A DNA stretch of 52,710 bases from Deltaproteobacteria bacterium (lineage in GTDB: Bacteria; Myxococcota_A; Polyangia; Polyangiales; JAFGIB01): NCBI GenBank assembly GCA_016929805.1, contig JAFGIB010000290.1:1-52710 (forward strand), read 5' to 3'. The notes below the pieces were generated by a model, which was not told where the DNA came from, made no database searches, and saw only the letters and a program-made list of their open reading frames with translations. Shown here piece by piece: positions 9,144 to 17,203 of this stretch. Position 1 is the first letter of the stretch; every line of letters starts with the position of its first letter. The position numbers and the translations under genes are program-made.

Positions 9144-10382
9144 TTACGGAAGCGAAAAGCGTTGAAAAAACGGCCATATAAGGTCGGCGTTTCCCGGATT
9201 GTGACCGAAGAACTGGCCCGCTCCTACGTTAGTGCATAAGACGACTTCGACCCCGTCTCTACAATTGGTATACGTCTCGCAATTGTTACTATCCGCGGCG
9301 GACGGACCTTCCTGGCATCCATTGAAATCGGCCCACCATTTGGCGTGTTCTTTTGCTCCCATAAAAGTGACGATTACAGGCAGGCCGTTGGGTGGATTCG
9401 TGGGACCTCCGTTGTAGGGAACAATAACATCGGATAAGCCCCGGGTGGAAAATATGGGAATGGCGCGTGACGGAGTGCATGTCTGTTCGCTCGGTATCAT
9501 GAGGTCGAAAGCAGCGGGGGCTGCCGCGGCGATCAAGTCGGTCGCGTCACACGCGAGCTTAAGCGACATACCGCCACCCATTGACCAGCCGTTGGCATAG
9601 ACGCGTTTTTTGTCGATGCATAATTGCGTACTGAGCTTGGCGACTAATCCCCTGGCAAAACCCACGTCGTCCACGTCTCGCGACGTGGTGCAGCAACTGC
9701 CGACGTTCCACGCCCTATCTATTCCGTTCGGCCATACCACGATAAAGCCTTCCTGTTCCGATTTGGCTAAGAAACCCGAATTTCTCTGCTGAGTCGCATT
9801 ATCAAACAAAATAGGATGCCAATCGGTGACCAGCGGAACCGGCGTGTCCCCCGTATAACTTGCCGGTACGTGCACGACGTAATTACGGGTTACGCCGTTT
9901 ATTAGAATCGTATCGTTGTTATCGCCGACCCTTAGCGCGCCCGGCGGCGGGCACGTGATAACCTCCTCCTCCTCGGCCGGCGTTCCCCCCGTGCCCTCCG
10001 GTTGACCTCCGGCTCCTCCCGTGGGCTCGACGACCGCTCCGCCGGCGCCTCCTGTGGAAGGTCCAACCGTTCCACCGGCGCCCCCTGTGGAAGGTCCAAC
10101 GCTACCGCCGGCGCCTCCCGTAGAAGGGTTGACGACGGTGCCTCCGCCGCCGCCCGTGTTCGCGGGAACGCTACCTCCGGTTCCGCTGATCGGTGCGACG
10201 TTCCCGCCGCCCGACCCGCTGCTTGCGACCTTTCCCCAATCGATTTCTTCTCCTCCCGCCGCACCCGCGGCGTCGGCTGTTCCGCCGGTGGGCGACTGTT
10301 CGGTAAACTGCGTCTCGCACGCCGCGGCGCAGCATAGGCCAATCACGCAAAGCATTCTTGTAACGAATGTGGTTATAGACAT
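9144..10382 (-). CDS. Secreted lipoprotein esterase, LpqC / feruloyl-esterase-like
   Basis: 412 residues, ATG start with GGAGGT upstream. A lipoprotein signal ends at Cys22 (CCAAAC). Residues 55-140 are a Gly/Thr/Pro linker containing 11-residue repeats (GAGGSVGPSTG and variants; 33-bp DNA repeats near 10040-10140). Residues 145-412 form a COG3509-type esterase: NYVVHVPASYTG, WHPILFDN, VVWPNGI, nucleophile elbow GWSMGG (Ser267), and a late His in FFGHNPGN. Relatives hydrolyse polyhydroxybutyrate, acetyl-xylan or feruloyl esters. Placed upstream of an aromatic uptake and oxidation cluster, a role releasing an aromatic acid from an ester outside the cell is attractive but inferred. Confidence 0.85.
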   Translation of the reverse strand: MSITTFVTRMLCVIGLCCAAACETQFTEQSPTGGTADAAGAAGGEEIDWGKVASSGSGGGNVAPISGTGGSVPANTGGGGGTVVNPSTGGAGGSVGPSTGGAGGTVGPSTGGAGGAVVEPTGGAGGQPEGTGGTPAEEEEVITCPPPGALRVGDNNDTILINGVTRNYVVHVPASYTGDTPVPLVTDWHPILFDNATQQRNSGFLAKSEQEGFIVVWPNGIDRAWNVGSCCTTSRDVDDVGFARGLVAKLSTQLCIDKKRVYANGWSMGGGMSLKLACDATDLIAAAAPAAFDLMIPSEQTCTPSRAIPIFSTRGLSDVIVPYNGGPTNPPNGLPVIVTFMGAKEHAKWWADFNGCQEGPSAADSNNCETYTNCRDGVEVVLCTNVGAGQFFGHNPGNADLIWPFFQRFSLP

Positions 10383-10910
10383 CTTATAAATGACCTCCGT
10401 CTAAACCTCCCGATAAACGGAAGGCAGTATATGGGCGCGGGTTCCTATTGTCAGCGCCTTTGGCCAGTGCGCGAAGCGCGTATATTACCGCAAGATTGAA
10501 TTTTTTTACGCGCATATACTCTGCCGCCGACCTTTTTTATTCGCGAATTATCAAAATCGCGCATCGTGTCTCTTACCCGCAACGGACGCGCTCGAACAAA
10601 CACCCATTTTTTAGGACTTTTTCGGGCTGCGGTCTTTCAAAATAGAGCCGATGATTATCAAAAAGACGCTTAAGGATTTCTAGCGAGTATAGACTTCGTA
10701 AAACACTTCGGAACGATAGATTTTTGGTGTAAAAATGTAAAAAAGGCAGGGGGAAGGACGCCAACCATGCCTTATGGAACATCCGAGATCGGACACTTCG
10801 TATTATCATTCGAGGCCGTCGACACTATCGTCGATATCAACGACCCCGGTAAAATCGTCTCCCGATTCCGGCGCAGAAACCGAAATAAAGAAAGCTCCGC
10901 TCGAGTATTG
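10383..10910. other. Intergenic region before the inverted repeat, no gene seen
   Basis: AT-rich start (T tracts near 10500-10545). A 77-codon open frame at 10767-11000 has an AAGGA site but runs into the long inverted repeat at 10911-11096 and has no recognisable composition, so I do not call it. The right part may hold the promoter of the esterase gene on the minus strand. Confidence 0.4.
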
Positions 10911-11096
10911 CTAAGGGCTCACGCAAAAATAACTTCACTTTTAGCGTCCCATCTCGGGGCCAACTCTCTCATCTCCTCAATCGCGGAATCCTCGAAATAG
11001 CGCTGCCATTCCTTCGGTTCCGCTCAGTCGTCGATGAAACATTTGACTCCGAGCTGGGCGCTAAAATGTGAAATTATTTTTGCGCGAGCCCTGAGG
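10911..11096. repeat. Long inverted repeat (about 52-bp arms), MITE-like or terminator-like
   Basis: The left arm 10911-10962 begins CTAAGGGCTCACGCAAAA; the right arm 11045-11096, read on the other strand, begins CTCAGGGCTCGCGCAAAA. I count about 44 matches over 52 positions with one gap. The arms are separated by about 80 bp. The right end lies at the stop codon of the beta-barrel gene at 11098. It does not share sequence with families I or II, and no other copy is visible here. Confidence 0.75.
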
Positions 11097-11097
11097 T

Positions 11098-13017
11098 CTA
11101 AAACTTGCAGGTCAAGCTCATATTGACCTCATCGCGGTCTCGGAAAAGCCCCAGGCGCTCGTAGGGGTTTTCACCGAAGAAATCGGTAGCGGTCAGGTGA
11201 ATGCCCAGGTTCGCGCTGAAATTAACGCCCAAATCCAAGCTGTAGAAAGCGCTGTCCGGAAGCACTATTCCGCCGATTATCTTGGGGACTAGAAAGCCCT
11301 TAAGGGTAATAGCCGCGGCGGCGAAACCGATCTGCATCAGGCTTGTCTCGACCTTGTAGTAATTATAACCCGGTATTTCCACCAGCATCGCGTCCTCGAC
11401 ATCGTCATAGGTGGGCACCAGAGTGTGCTTGAACTGGGCCACCAACAGAAAGGGCACGTCCGGATTGAGAAAGGGACGAGTCAAAGATACCCCGTAGGTC
11501 ACCGCGATTAGCTCCTCGGGCTCGAAGTAGTACCTGAAAAAACGGTCTGGATTCGGGTCTTGGTAGCGCCCGCCGGTGGCGGAGTTGGCGTCGGTCCGTA
11601 CGGCATAAGTCCTGTCCGGCTCCACGGTCGCCTCTAGCTTGGCCACCAGGCCGGCCGGGGTTCCGAACGGAGGAGTTATCGGTTCGATTGGATTCTCAAA
11701 GGCGAATTCGAAACTCAACCCCGCGATATGCTGTCTGGGAAATCGCAGGATCAAAAAGTCGAGGTATTGGCTGTCGCCGGCCCTCGCGTTGAAGTCCAAA
11801 ATCCTTTGATCGAAGTATATGGGAATGGGCGGTGATAACTGATGGGTGAAATAATACAGCAAAGAATATCTCATCTGGCTGCCGAGATACCCCTTCCAAT
11901 GCAGGCCCGCGCGCATATCCTCGAAGTCGTTTCCAGGATACTCAAAGACCTTTTCCGCGACGACAAAGGGCGAGGGCGAGTTCGAGTAGGGAATACCCCA
12001 GGCGCCGACCAGGCTGAGCGGCGCCGTGACCGTGTCGTGCGAATCATCGACCAGTGGAACCACGAGCAGCGGAACCCAGAAAAGCTCCACGCTATGATCG
12101 ATGGCACGGATATCGATCTGGCTCGTCACCATCCAAAGCGGCGTCCGGGTTTCCTCGTAGGACTCGAGCGGGCCGAAATGCCAAGTCTCATCTTTTGGGT
12201 TGACCACGTCCAGCAACTGGTACTTACCCGTCCCGCTCCAGAGCTGCCTGCCGATGCGGAAGGAAAGCCACTCGGCGGCACGAGCATCGATGTATAGCGT
12301 TCGGAAAACCTCGAACTCGTTGTAGTAATTATCCAAAACCCAATTCTGAGCGAGCTCGCGGCGCTCGGCCGCATTCTCGGAAAGCTCCGGGATCTGCGCC
12401 CACTCGTCGGCCGGAAGCTCAACGGCTCGTACCCCTCGAGCGGTCGCGTGAATTTTCACTTCCTTAGCCGGCATCCAATCCAAATCGAACTGGAAGGTAC
12501 CGCGACCCATGGAGAGGCTGCCCGACTCCTGTCCGTGGTCGAGGGGATAGCAGGGAATGTTCGGAGTTTCGACGGGATCGCAGATCTGTCCTGTATCGGT
12601 CAGGCTTCTGCCCGAACCCCTGAAGATAGAAGCCAGGTTTTTGCGCGCCTTAAACCCGTCCGATATCAGCGGAAGGAACAGGCCGCTCTGTAGCTTGAAA
12701 TACCCCTTCATCGTAACCGACGGTGGCTCTTCGGCCGCTTGCGGCGCTTCGTCGACTTGTGGCGGAGCCTTAGCCTGCGGTTGCGCGAGCTCGCCCTTCG
12801 GTGGCAGAGGTCTCTCGGCCGGTTGCGCGGCTTCGCCGTTCGGCGCGGGAGCCTCGTCGACCGGTTGTGTCACCTCTTCGTTCGGTTGTAAAAACTGATC
12901 ATCCGGCTGCAGCGTTTCGTCGTCCGGTTGAAAAACATCGTCGGGCTCTTGAGCCGCGGCGGGCTGAATTAAGATCGGTATAATAATCAGCGCCACAAGC
13001 GCGATACGTGTCTTCAC
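11098..13017 (-). CDS. Outer-membrane beta-barrel protein, DUF1302-like (tentative)
   Basis: 639 residues, GTG start with GGAG seven bases before. A signal peptide ends near AAAQEP. Residues 24-100 are a low-complexity Gln/Pro/Asp/Glu stretch with repeated (Q)P(D/N)(D/E) units. From about residue 102 (KGYFKLQSGLFLP) the pattern of amphipathic strands with many aromatic residues fits a large barrel, ending in VNMSLTCKF. RIGRQLWSGTG and LHWKGYLGSQMRYSLLYYF are like DUF1302-type proteins, which often work with lipid or alginate export, but I am not certain of the family. It follows a small lipoprotein gene at 13036-13953 by 18 bp, so the two are probably co-transcribed and may interact in the outer membrane. 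Confidence 0.65.
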   Translation of the reverse strand: MKTRIALVALIIIPILIQPAAAQEPDDVFQPDDETLQPDDQFLQPNEEVTQPVDEAPAPNGEAAQPAERPLPPKGELAQPQAKAPPQVDEAPQAAEEPPSVTMKGYFKLQSGLFLPLISDGFKARKNLASIFRGSGRSLTDTGQICDPVETPNIPCYPLDHGQESGSLSMGRGTFQFDLDWMPAKEVKIHATARGVRAVELPADEWAQIPELSENAAERRELAQNWVLDNYYNEFEVFRTLYIDARAAEWLSFRIGRQLWSGTGKYQLLDVVNPKDETWHFGPLESYEETRTPLWMVTSQIDIRAIDHSVELFWVPLLVVPLVDDSHDTVTAPLSLVGAWGIPYSNSPSPFVVAEKVFEYPGNDFEDMRAGLHWKGYLGSQMRYSLLYYFTHQLSPPIPIYFDQRILDFNARAGDSQYLDFLILRFPRQHIAGLSFEFAFENPIEPITPPFGTPAGLVAKLEATVEPDRTYAVRTDANSATGGRYQDPNPDRFFRYYFEPEELIAVTYGVSLTRPFLNPDVPFLLVAQFKHTLVPTYDDVEDAMLVEIPGYNYYKVETSLMQIGFAAAAITLKGFLVPKIIGGIVLPDSAFYSLDLGVNFSANLGIHLTATDFFGENPYERLGLFRDRDEVNMSLTCKF

Positions 13018-13035
13018 TTTTTTCTCCGGACCCGG

Positions 13036-13953
13036 TTACATGCATCCGGGCGGCGTGGGATTGGCGCTTTGGTTCTGAACGTAGATATTGCTGATCGAAA
13101 TCGAGTACTGGCCGTCGGTTGATTCTCTGCCGATGAACAACATCATCGTGGTGCTGCCCATGTCCTGTCCGTTTAACATCATGGTGACGGTATGCGAGCC
13201 GGGACTCGTATTAGCGATATAGTACTTGCCGTTTAACGGATTGGTGCTTGTCCTGACCTCCTGATTCTGAGCATCCGCTCTCGCGGTATCGGTGGTGGGC
13301 AGGTTGTTTGAACCGAAATAGCGAATCTCACCCTCCGTGGCATCGATGCGAACCGTTGCGCAACCGACCGGCTCCTCCTCTAAAGTAGCGGGATTGATCC
13401 AGTAAATCGCTCCGGCCGCGGTCGCCTTGTCCGGATTCAATATTACATTCGCCAGGGTTGGCGCCATCTGGACCGAGCTGGTCGCCACCACCCATAAGGT
13501 TTCGTTCTTCTCGTTCGAATCGATATTGAATTGATAGGTATCGATCGATTCATTCGGAATGCCTACGACTAGAAATCCAACCGGCCCCGGAGGTAAGTTC
13601 GAAAAGTACACCATGGAACTGGCATCGGACCTGGTCTCGAAGCCGGCCAAAGCCTGGCCGGTATTATTATCAAGCGCGCGCACTTGGAACTGCTGAGTCA
13701 TTATCGGGACCTCGTTCACGCTTTCCTGAAGCTCGGCGCTGAAGCTGGTTGGACCCTGAATCGCATCGGTGCCGGAAGCTCCACCGGCAACGGGCCCGAC
13801 ATTGCCAGCGCCGCCCCCGGGGGTACTGACGGTGTCGGACTTGCAGCCCGCGAAAAGCCCGCATAGGGCCATTAACACAACCAAACCAATAGTGGCGTGT
13901 TTCTTCTGGTTCTCAGAAAGTGGATTATGCATAATTTTAACGAAAATCGACAT
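13036..13953 (-). CDS. Lipoprotein of unknown function with beta-sandwich-like domain
   Basis: 305 residues from the first ATG, which has AAGGAG about 11 bases away; a second ATG at 13932 would remove seven residues. The lipobox is LFAGC with Cys37. A short Gly-rich linker follows. The rest has the pattern of carboxypeptidase-regulatory or Ig-like beta domains (FQVRALDNNTGQALAGFETR, then SPGSHTVTMMLNGQDMGS), and the C-terminus ends in NPTPPGCM. I see no catalytic motif. The gene precedes the beta-barrel gene by 18 bp and is probably transcribed with it, which suggests a periplasmic or surface partner of the barrel. Function not recognised. Confidence 0.75.
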   Translation of the reverse strand: MSIFVKIMHNPLSENQKKHATIGLVVLMALCGLFAGCKSDTVSTPGGGAGNVGPVAGGASGTDAIQGPTSFSAELQESVNEVPIMTQQFQVRALDNNTGQALAGFETRSDASSMVYFSNLPPGPVGFLVVGIPNESIDTYQFNIDSNEKNETLWVVATSSVQMAPTLANVILNPDKATAAGAIYWINPATLEEEPVGCATVRIDATEGEIRYFGSNNLPTTDTARADAQNQEVRTSTNPLNGKYYIANTSPGSHTVTMMLNGQDMGSTTMMLFIGRESTDGQYSISISNIYVQNQSANPTPPGCM

Positions 13954-14070
13954 TAGAGAAAATGCTCCTTATTATCTTATTTATTTAGGCCTCGGGCTGC
14001 TCACCGACTGATGGTGATCCATCCCATTACGGCGGTTTTCTTTCACATCAAGTAAACGCCAATAGTAGGC

Positions 14071-15315
14071 TCACTGAGCGATATCCAGCCCTAATTCGCA
14101 GTTTTCTTCCATGACGGCCCACATGAGCTGCGCGATGATTTCCGAGCCCCTGGTGGATGGATGAAACCCGTCCAAAGCAAAAAGAGATTCGCCCCTGGCC
14201 GCCGCCTCATCGAAAGCCGGTATGGTATCGATAAAGGTGCAGTCCGACCCTTTGAGGTTCTCGCAAAACGCCTTGACCTTGGGAATGGCGTAGTCATCTA
14301 TCGGGTTAGTGAGCCCCATAAAGCCCGGAACGTGGGGGTAGTAAAAGAAGACGATTTCCATTACGCCGTTTTCCGCCGCCTCCGCGAGCATCTCACCGGC
14401 CACGTCGATCGCGTGGTCTACATCCCTCATACAGGTCGGGCTCGTAATCCCGACGGTAATGCAACTCGTATTCAATATACAGTCGTTGCCGCCGCCGTCC
14501 ATGAGAAGGGTCTTCACCGGCCCTTCTCGATAGGCTCTACGCGCCTGGTCCGGAATGCTCGGAAGCAACGCGGATCCGCTCGCCATCATGGTCGCGCTGA
14601 CGTAATAGGGCCGATAAGTCTGACCGGAGTACCGTCGCAAGAAATTGTAGATCTGACCGGAAAGCGCCCAGTAGGAATCGCCGACCATGGCGACCGTGCT
14701 GCCGTCTCCCGTACATCGGGGAGGAATGATCTTCTCCGGCGTTACGTCCGTACCACCCGTTCCGCTGACCGGTTCCGTGCCGCCGGCGCCACTTATCCCG
14801 CCTACACCGCCGGTACCGCCTACACCGCCGGTACCGCCTACTGCGCCTGTGCCACCGGTGACAACCGTATCTTGACACAAGCTCGTATCATAAATACATC
14901 TTTCGCTGCACTTCAGCGTACCGCCCGTTTTCCCCGTCAAGCTCTGGCAGGTCGCGTTATTCAGATTCGTACGGTCGCATTGCTCGGTACCTTCTACTAT
15001 CGCGTTGCCACAAATCTGACCGCCGCCGGTGTCCGGAACACCCCCGGAGGCTTCAACCGGTATCGTGCCGCCCTGACCGGAGGCGCCCTGAGCCGCCGCG
15101 CCGCTCTGTCCCGGATCCACGTATCCGCTTTGCCCGGCTTGCGGCAGTTGATCTTGCTGATATCCGCTTCCCGCCATAGTTTGACTGTTCGCATCAAACG
15201 TGGGTTCTGACTCGGAAGAACAAGACCAGGATAACAGCCAGACGGCGCTAAAAATAACCAATACGGCAGTACGTCGAGCGCCTATAGAATTGATAAGACT
15301 TCGTCGGGTCATCAC
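14071..15315 (-). CDS. Lipoprotein with cysteine-rich repeat, Gly linker and SGNH hydrolase domain
   Basis: 414 residues; the GTG at 15315 and the ATG next to it are both served by GGAGGTT. The lipobox is LSWSC (Cys32). Residues about 100-150 hold a Myxococcus-type cysteine-rich repeat (CGNAIVEGTEQCD, then CQSLTGKTGGTLKC and CSERCIYD). A (G)GTGG(V) linker follows. The C-terminal 210 residues are an SGNH/GDSL hydrolase: block I VAMVGDSYWAL, an Asn block near GGGNDC, and DGFHPSTRG containing the catalytic Asp and His. The protein is expected to be a surface-anchored lipase or esterase with a projecting enzyme head. Substrate unknown. Confidence 0.85.
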   Translation of the reverse strand: MMTRRSLINSIGARRTAVLVIFSAVWLLSWSCSSESEPTFDANSQTMAGSGYQQDQLPQAGQSGYVDPGQSGAAAQGASGQGGTIPVEASGGVPDTGGGQICGNAIVEGTEQCDRTNLNNATCQSLTGKTGGTLKCSERCIYDTSLCQDTVVTGGTGAVGGTGGVGGTGGVGGISGAGGTEPVSGTGGTDVTPEKIIPPRCTGDGSTVAMVGDSYWALSGQIYNFLRRYSGQTYRPYYVSATMMASGSALLPSIPDQARRAYREGPVKTLLMDGGGNDCILNTSCITVGITSPTCMRDVDHAIDVAGEMLAEAAENGVMEIVFFYYPHVPGFMGLTNPIDDYAIPKVKAFCENLKGSDCTFIDTIPAFDEAAARGESLFALDGFHPSTRGSEIIAQLMWAVMEENCELGLDIAQ

Positions 15316-15724
15316 TTCTAACCTCCAAAAAAAAGCGATTCTGTTTCAGTAACCGGGTAAACCCTTGTAGTGCCCTAGTAAAACCCTTCTTCCCGAAACT
15401 CTCGCGATAAAAATACCCAATATTGAGACACTAGAATTAGTAATACCTATATAAGCTTTGTTAAAAACGCAGTCAACTCCTCTGATCTACTTACATAAAC
15501 ATACTACTCATCTAAACCCCTAACAAGCAATACGATTTCCGCGTTTTTTGCTCAGTGGAATTTATCGAGGAAAGTTAGCGAGAAAAAAATTACTGTCCCT
15601 TTTTTGCGCTATTTTAGCGTCAAGATATCGACGAGAACTCACTTGTTGGAGCACGGAAACATACTACAGAAACAGAAGGAGAATCGCGCAACGAACGGAT
15701 GCAACGATATGTTAGTCAGCTTCG
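15316..15724. other. Intergenic region, AT-rich, no gene seen
   Basis: About 410 bp, clearly richer in A and T than its neighbours. It probably holds the promoter of the SGNH gene and the end of the next gene's transcript. Near 15575-15610 A and T tracts (GAGAAAAAAATT and CCCTTTTTTGCGC) could pair into a weak hairpin. Nothing else stands out. Confidence 0.4.
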
Positions 15725-16864
15725 TTATGGCTGGAGCGCGAAACAGTAAATGCCGCCGTAGCCGCCGGAACAGCCGACGCAGGCACCCCCGCCACCGCCG
15801 CCGCGATTTGAAATGTTCACGCCGGGCGCGCAACCTGGCGCGGTATGAGCGGCTATCCAATGCTCGGAGGGACCTCCCGGCCACGAGTGACCGATCTGCG
15901 GTTTGCCCGATGACTCGCTGCTTGTCCAGTCGTTGCAGGTTCCGCTCGCGCTTCCGATATTTCGTCCCTGCGCGTTTGAGCCCGTGAGCGTATCGTGGTT
16001 GTCGACCTGCGTACCGTCCGGCGCGTGGTTCGGAATGCCGTATTCGTTGGGTAAATCTCGGGCGATTAGGCGATCTGCATTTGCAGGACGCGTATTTGCC
16101 AAATCCGAGACCGTGAGCGCAACGGTTCTACCCGCGAAGTCATACCACGGCCCCGTCCCAACCCTATCGATAGCGTCCTCTGTTGAAGTGCTCAGAAATG
16201 CCCTCCACTCTTTGTTTCCCGCGCACTCGAGCACGTATTGAGCGATACGTCGGCATAAATCGTCCGCCCCTGCCAGCCCGCCGAGGTCACCACCGAATCC
16301 ATCCTGGCTACCTGATTCGCGCTGCATCGCTTCAAGGCTTGTTACGAAAAAACTAAAATGTGGACAATCGGTCGACGTCGTTCCTCCCGTTCCGGAAGTA
16401 CCCGTGTCGCTGCCGCCTGTTCCTGAAGTACCGCTGCCGGCACTCCCACCCGAGCCTCCGACGACAACACCGCCGTCATCTCTACCGCCTACACCGGAAT
16501 CCATAATCCCCGCGGTTCCTCCAGAGCCCGAAACAGCGACGCTTCCTCCAATCGCTCCAGAGCCCGAAACAGCGACGCTTCCTCCAATTCCTCCAGAGCC
16601 CGAAACAGCGACGCTTCCTCCAATTCCTCCAGAGCCCGAAACAGCGTTGCTCCCTCCGGTCACCGCGCCTATTGCGCCGACACCCGCGCCGCTGCCCGTG
16701 CCCGCGCTCGCAAAATAAGTACCGCTGTAACCACCCTCGATTGTCGGGCTTTTACTGGAATCGCATCCGACTCCATAAAGAAGAACGATGGGCAACAGAA
16801 CCTTCGATAACGAAAAGACGTGGCGACTAATTGGGTATTGAAGGAAATATCGAAAAATTCTCAT
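15725..16864 (-). CDS. Lipoprotein with 12-residue repeats and endostatin/DUF1554 lectin-like domain
   Basis: 379 residues, ATG with GGAGATAAGG upstream. A signal ending near YGVGC suggests lipid attachment. Residues about 50-165 are a Gly/Ser linker, in which a 12-residue unit (SGSGGIGGSVAV) is repeated about four times. The C-terminal 210 residues match the pattern of endostatin or DUF1554 C-type-lectin-like domains: GGLAGADDLCRRIA, WRAFLSTST, GPWYDFAGR, TCNDWTSSESSGKPQIGHSW, and a Cys pair near the end (CVGCSGG, YCF). These folds usually bind ligands rather than catalyse. Relatives are common in Myxococcota and Leptospira. Probably a surface protein; ligand unknown. Confidence 0.78.
   Translation of the reverse strand: MRIFRYFLQYPISRHVFSLSKVLLPIVLLYGVGCDSSKSPTIEGGYSGTYFASAGTGSGAGVGAIGAVTGGSNAVSGSGGIGGSVAVSGSGGIGGSVAVSGSGAIGGSVAVSGSGGTAGIMDSGVGGRDDGGVVVGGSGGSAGSGTSGTGGSDTGTSGTGGTTSTDCPHFSFFVTSLEAMQRESGSQDGFGGDLGGLAGADDLCRRIAQYVLECAGNKEWRAFLSTSTEDAIDRVGTGPWYDFAGRTVALTVSDLANTRPANADRLIARDLPNEYGIPNHAPDGTQVDNHDTLTGSNAQGRNIGSASGTCNDWTSSESSGKPQIGHSWPGGPSEHWIAAHTAPGCAPGVNISNRGGGGGGACVGCSGGYGGIYCFALQP
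16518..16655. repeat. 36-bp tandem repeat inside the lectin-like lipoprotein gene
   Basis: The 16-mer AGAGCCCGAAACAGCG recurs with 36-bp spacing near 16523, 16559, 16595 and 16631. Copies are almost identical, so the array is probably recent or kept uniform by slippage and may change in number. Each unit encodes 12 residues of the Gly/Ser linker. Confidence 0.85.
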
Positions 16865-17203
16865 ACCTTATCTCCGCAACACGGTTATTGCATATATCGT
16901 TCCAATCGACTTTCGCTACGCGAACGATCTATCGGACCGCCTTTTTCCACTCGGTGAAGCCGGTGGATTAACGAACGCGTTCATTTCAGGTTGAGATAGG
17001 GGATCTATCTCAATTTTTTAAGTGTCCGTTAAACGGAAAATCAGCGATTAAAAGGCAATACGAGATAAGCCGCCGCGCGCTCCGTCTAAGATTTCGAATC
17101 CGCCCGGCCTACGACCGTGCCAATCCCGCGATAGGTAGCCGGAGATTCACCTCGAGGTTTGAAGCAGTACCGGACGGTTTCACGATGAGAGGTCCGATAT
17201 GAG
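16865..17203. other. Intergenic region between GNAT-HDAC gene and lipoprotein gene
   Basis: Apart from the hairpin at 16991-17019 I see no gene. It should contain the end of the GNAT-HDAC transcript and the promoter of the lipoprotein gene at 16864, both on the minus strand. Confidence 0.4.
16991..17019 (+). terminator. Perfect hairpin with T tract
   Basis: TTGAGATAG, a five-base loop (GGGAT), CTATCTCAA, then six T residues. On the plus strand this is a textbook intrinsic terminator shape, although no plus-strand gene lies before it. On the minus strand it sits between the HDAC gene end and the lipoprotein start without a T tract. An operator site is the alternative. Confidence 0.5.

Noticed and set aside
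10767..11000. 77-codon open frame with a fair ribosome site
   Set aside because: Its second half is one arm of the long inverted repeat at 10911-11096 and the protein has no recognisable features.
14161..15210. 349-codon open frame opposite the SGNH lipoprotein gene
   Set aside because: Antisense shadow; the minus-strand frame has a signal peptide, Cys repeats and catalytic motifs.
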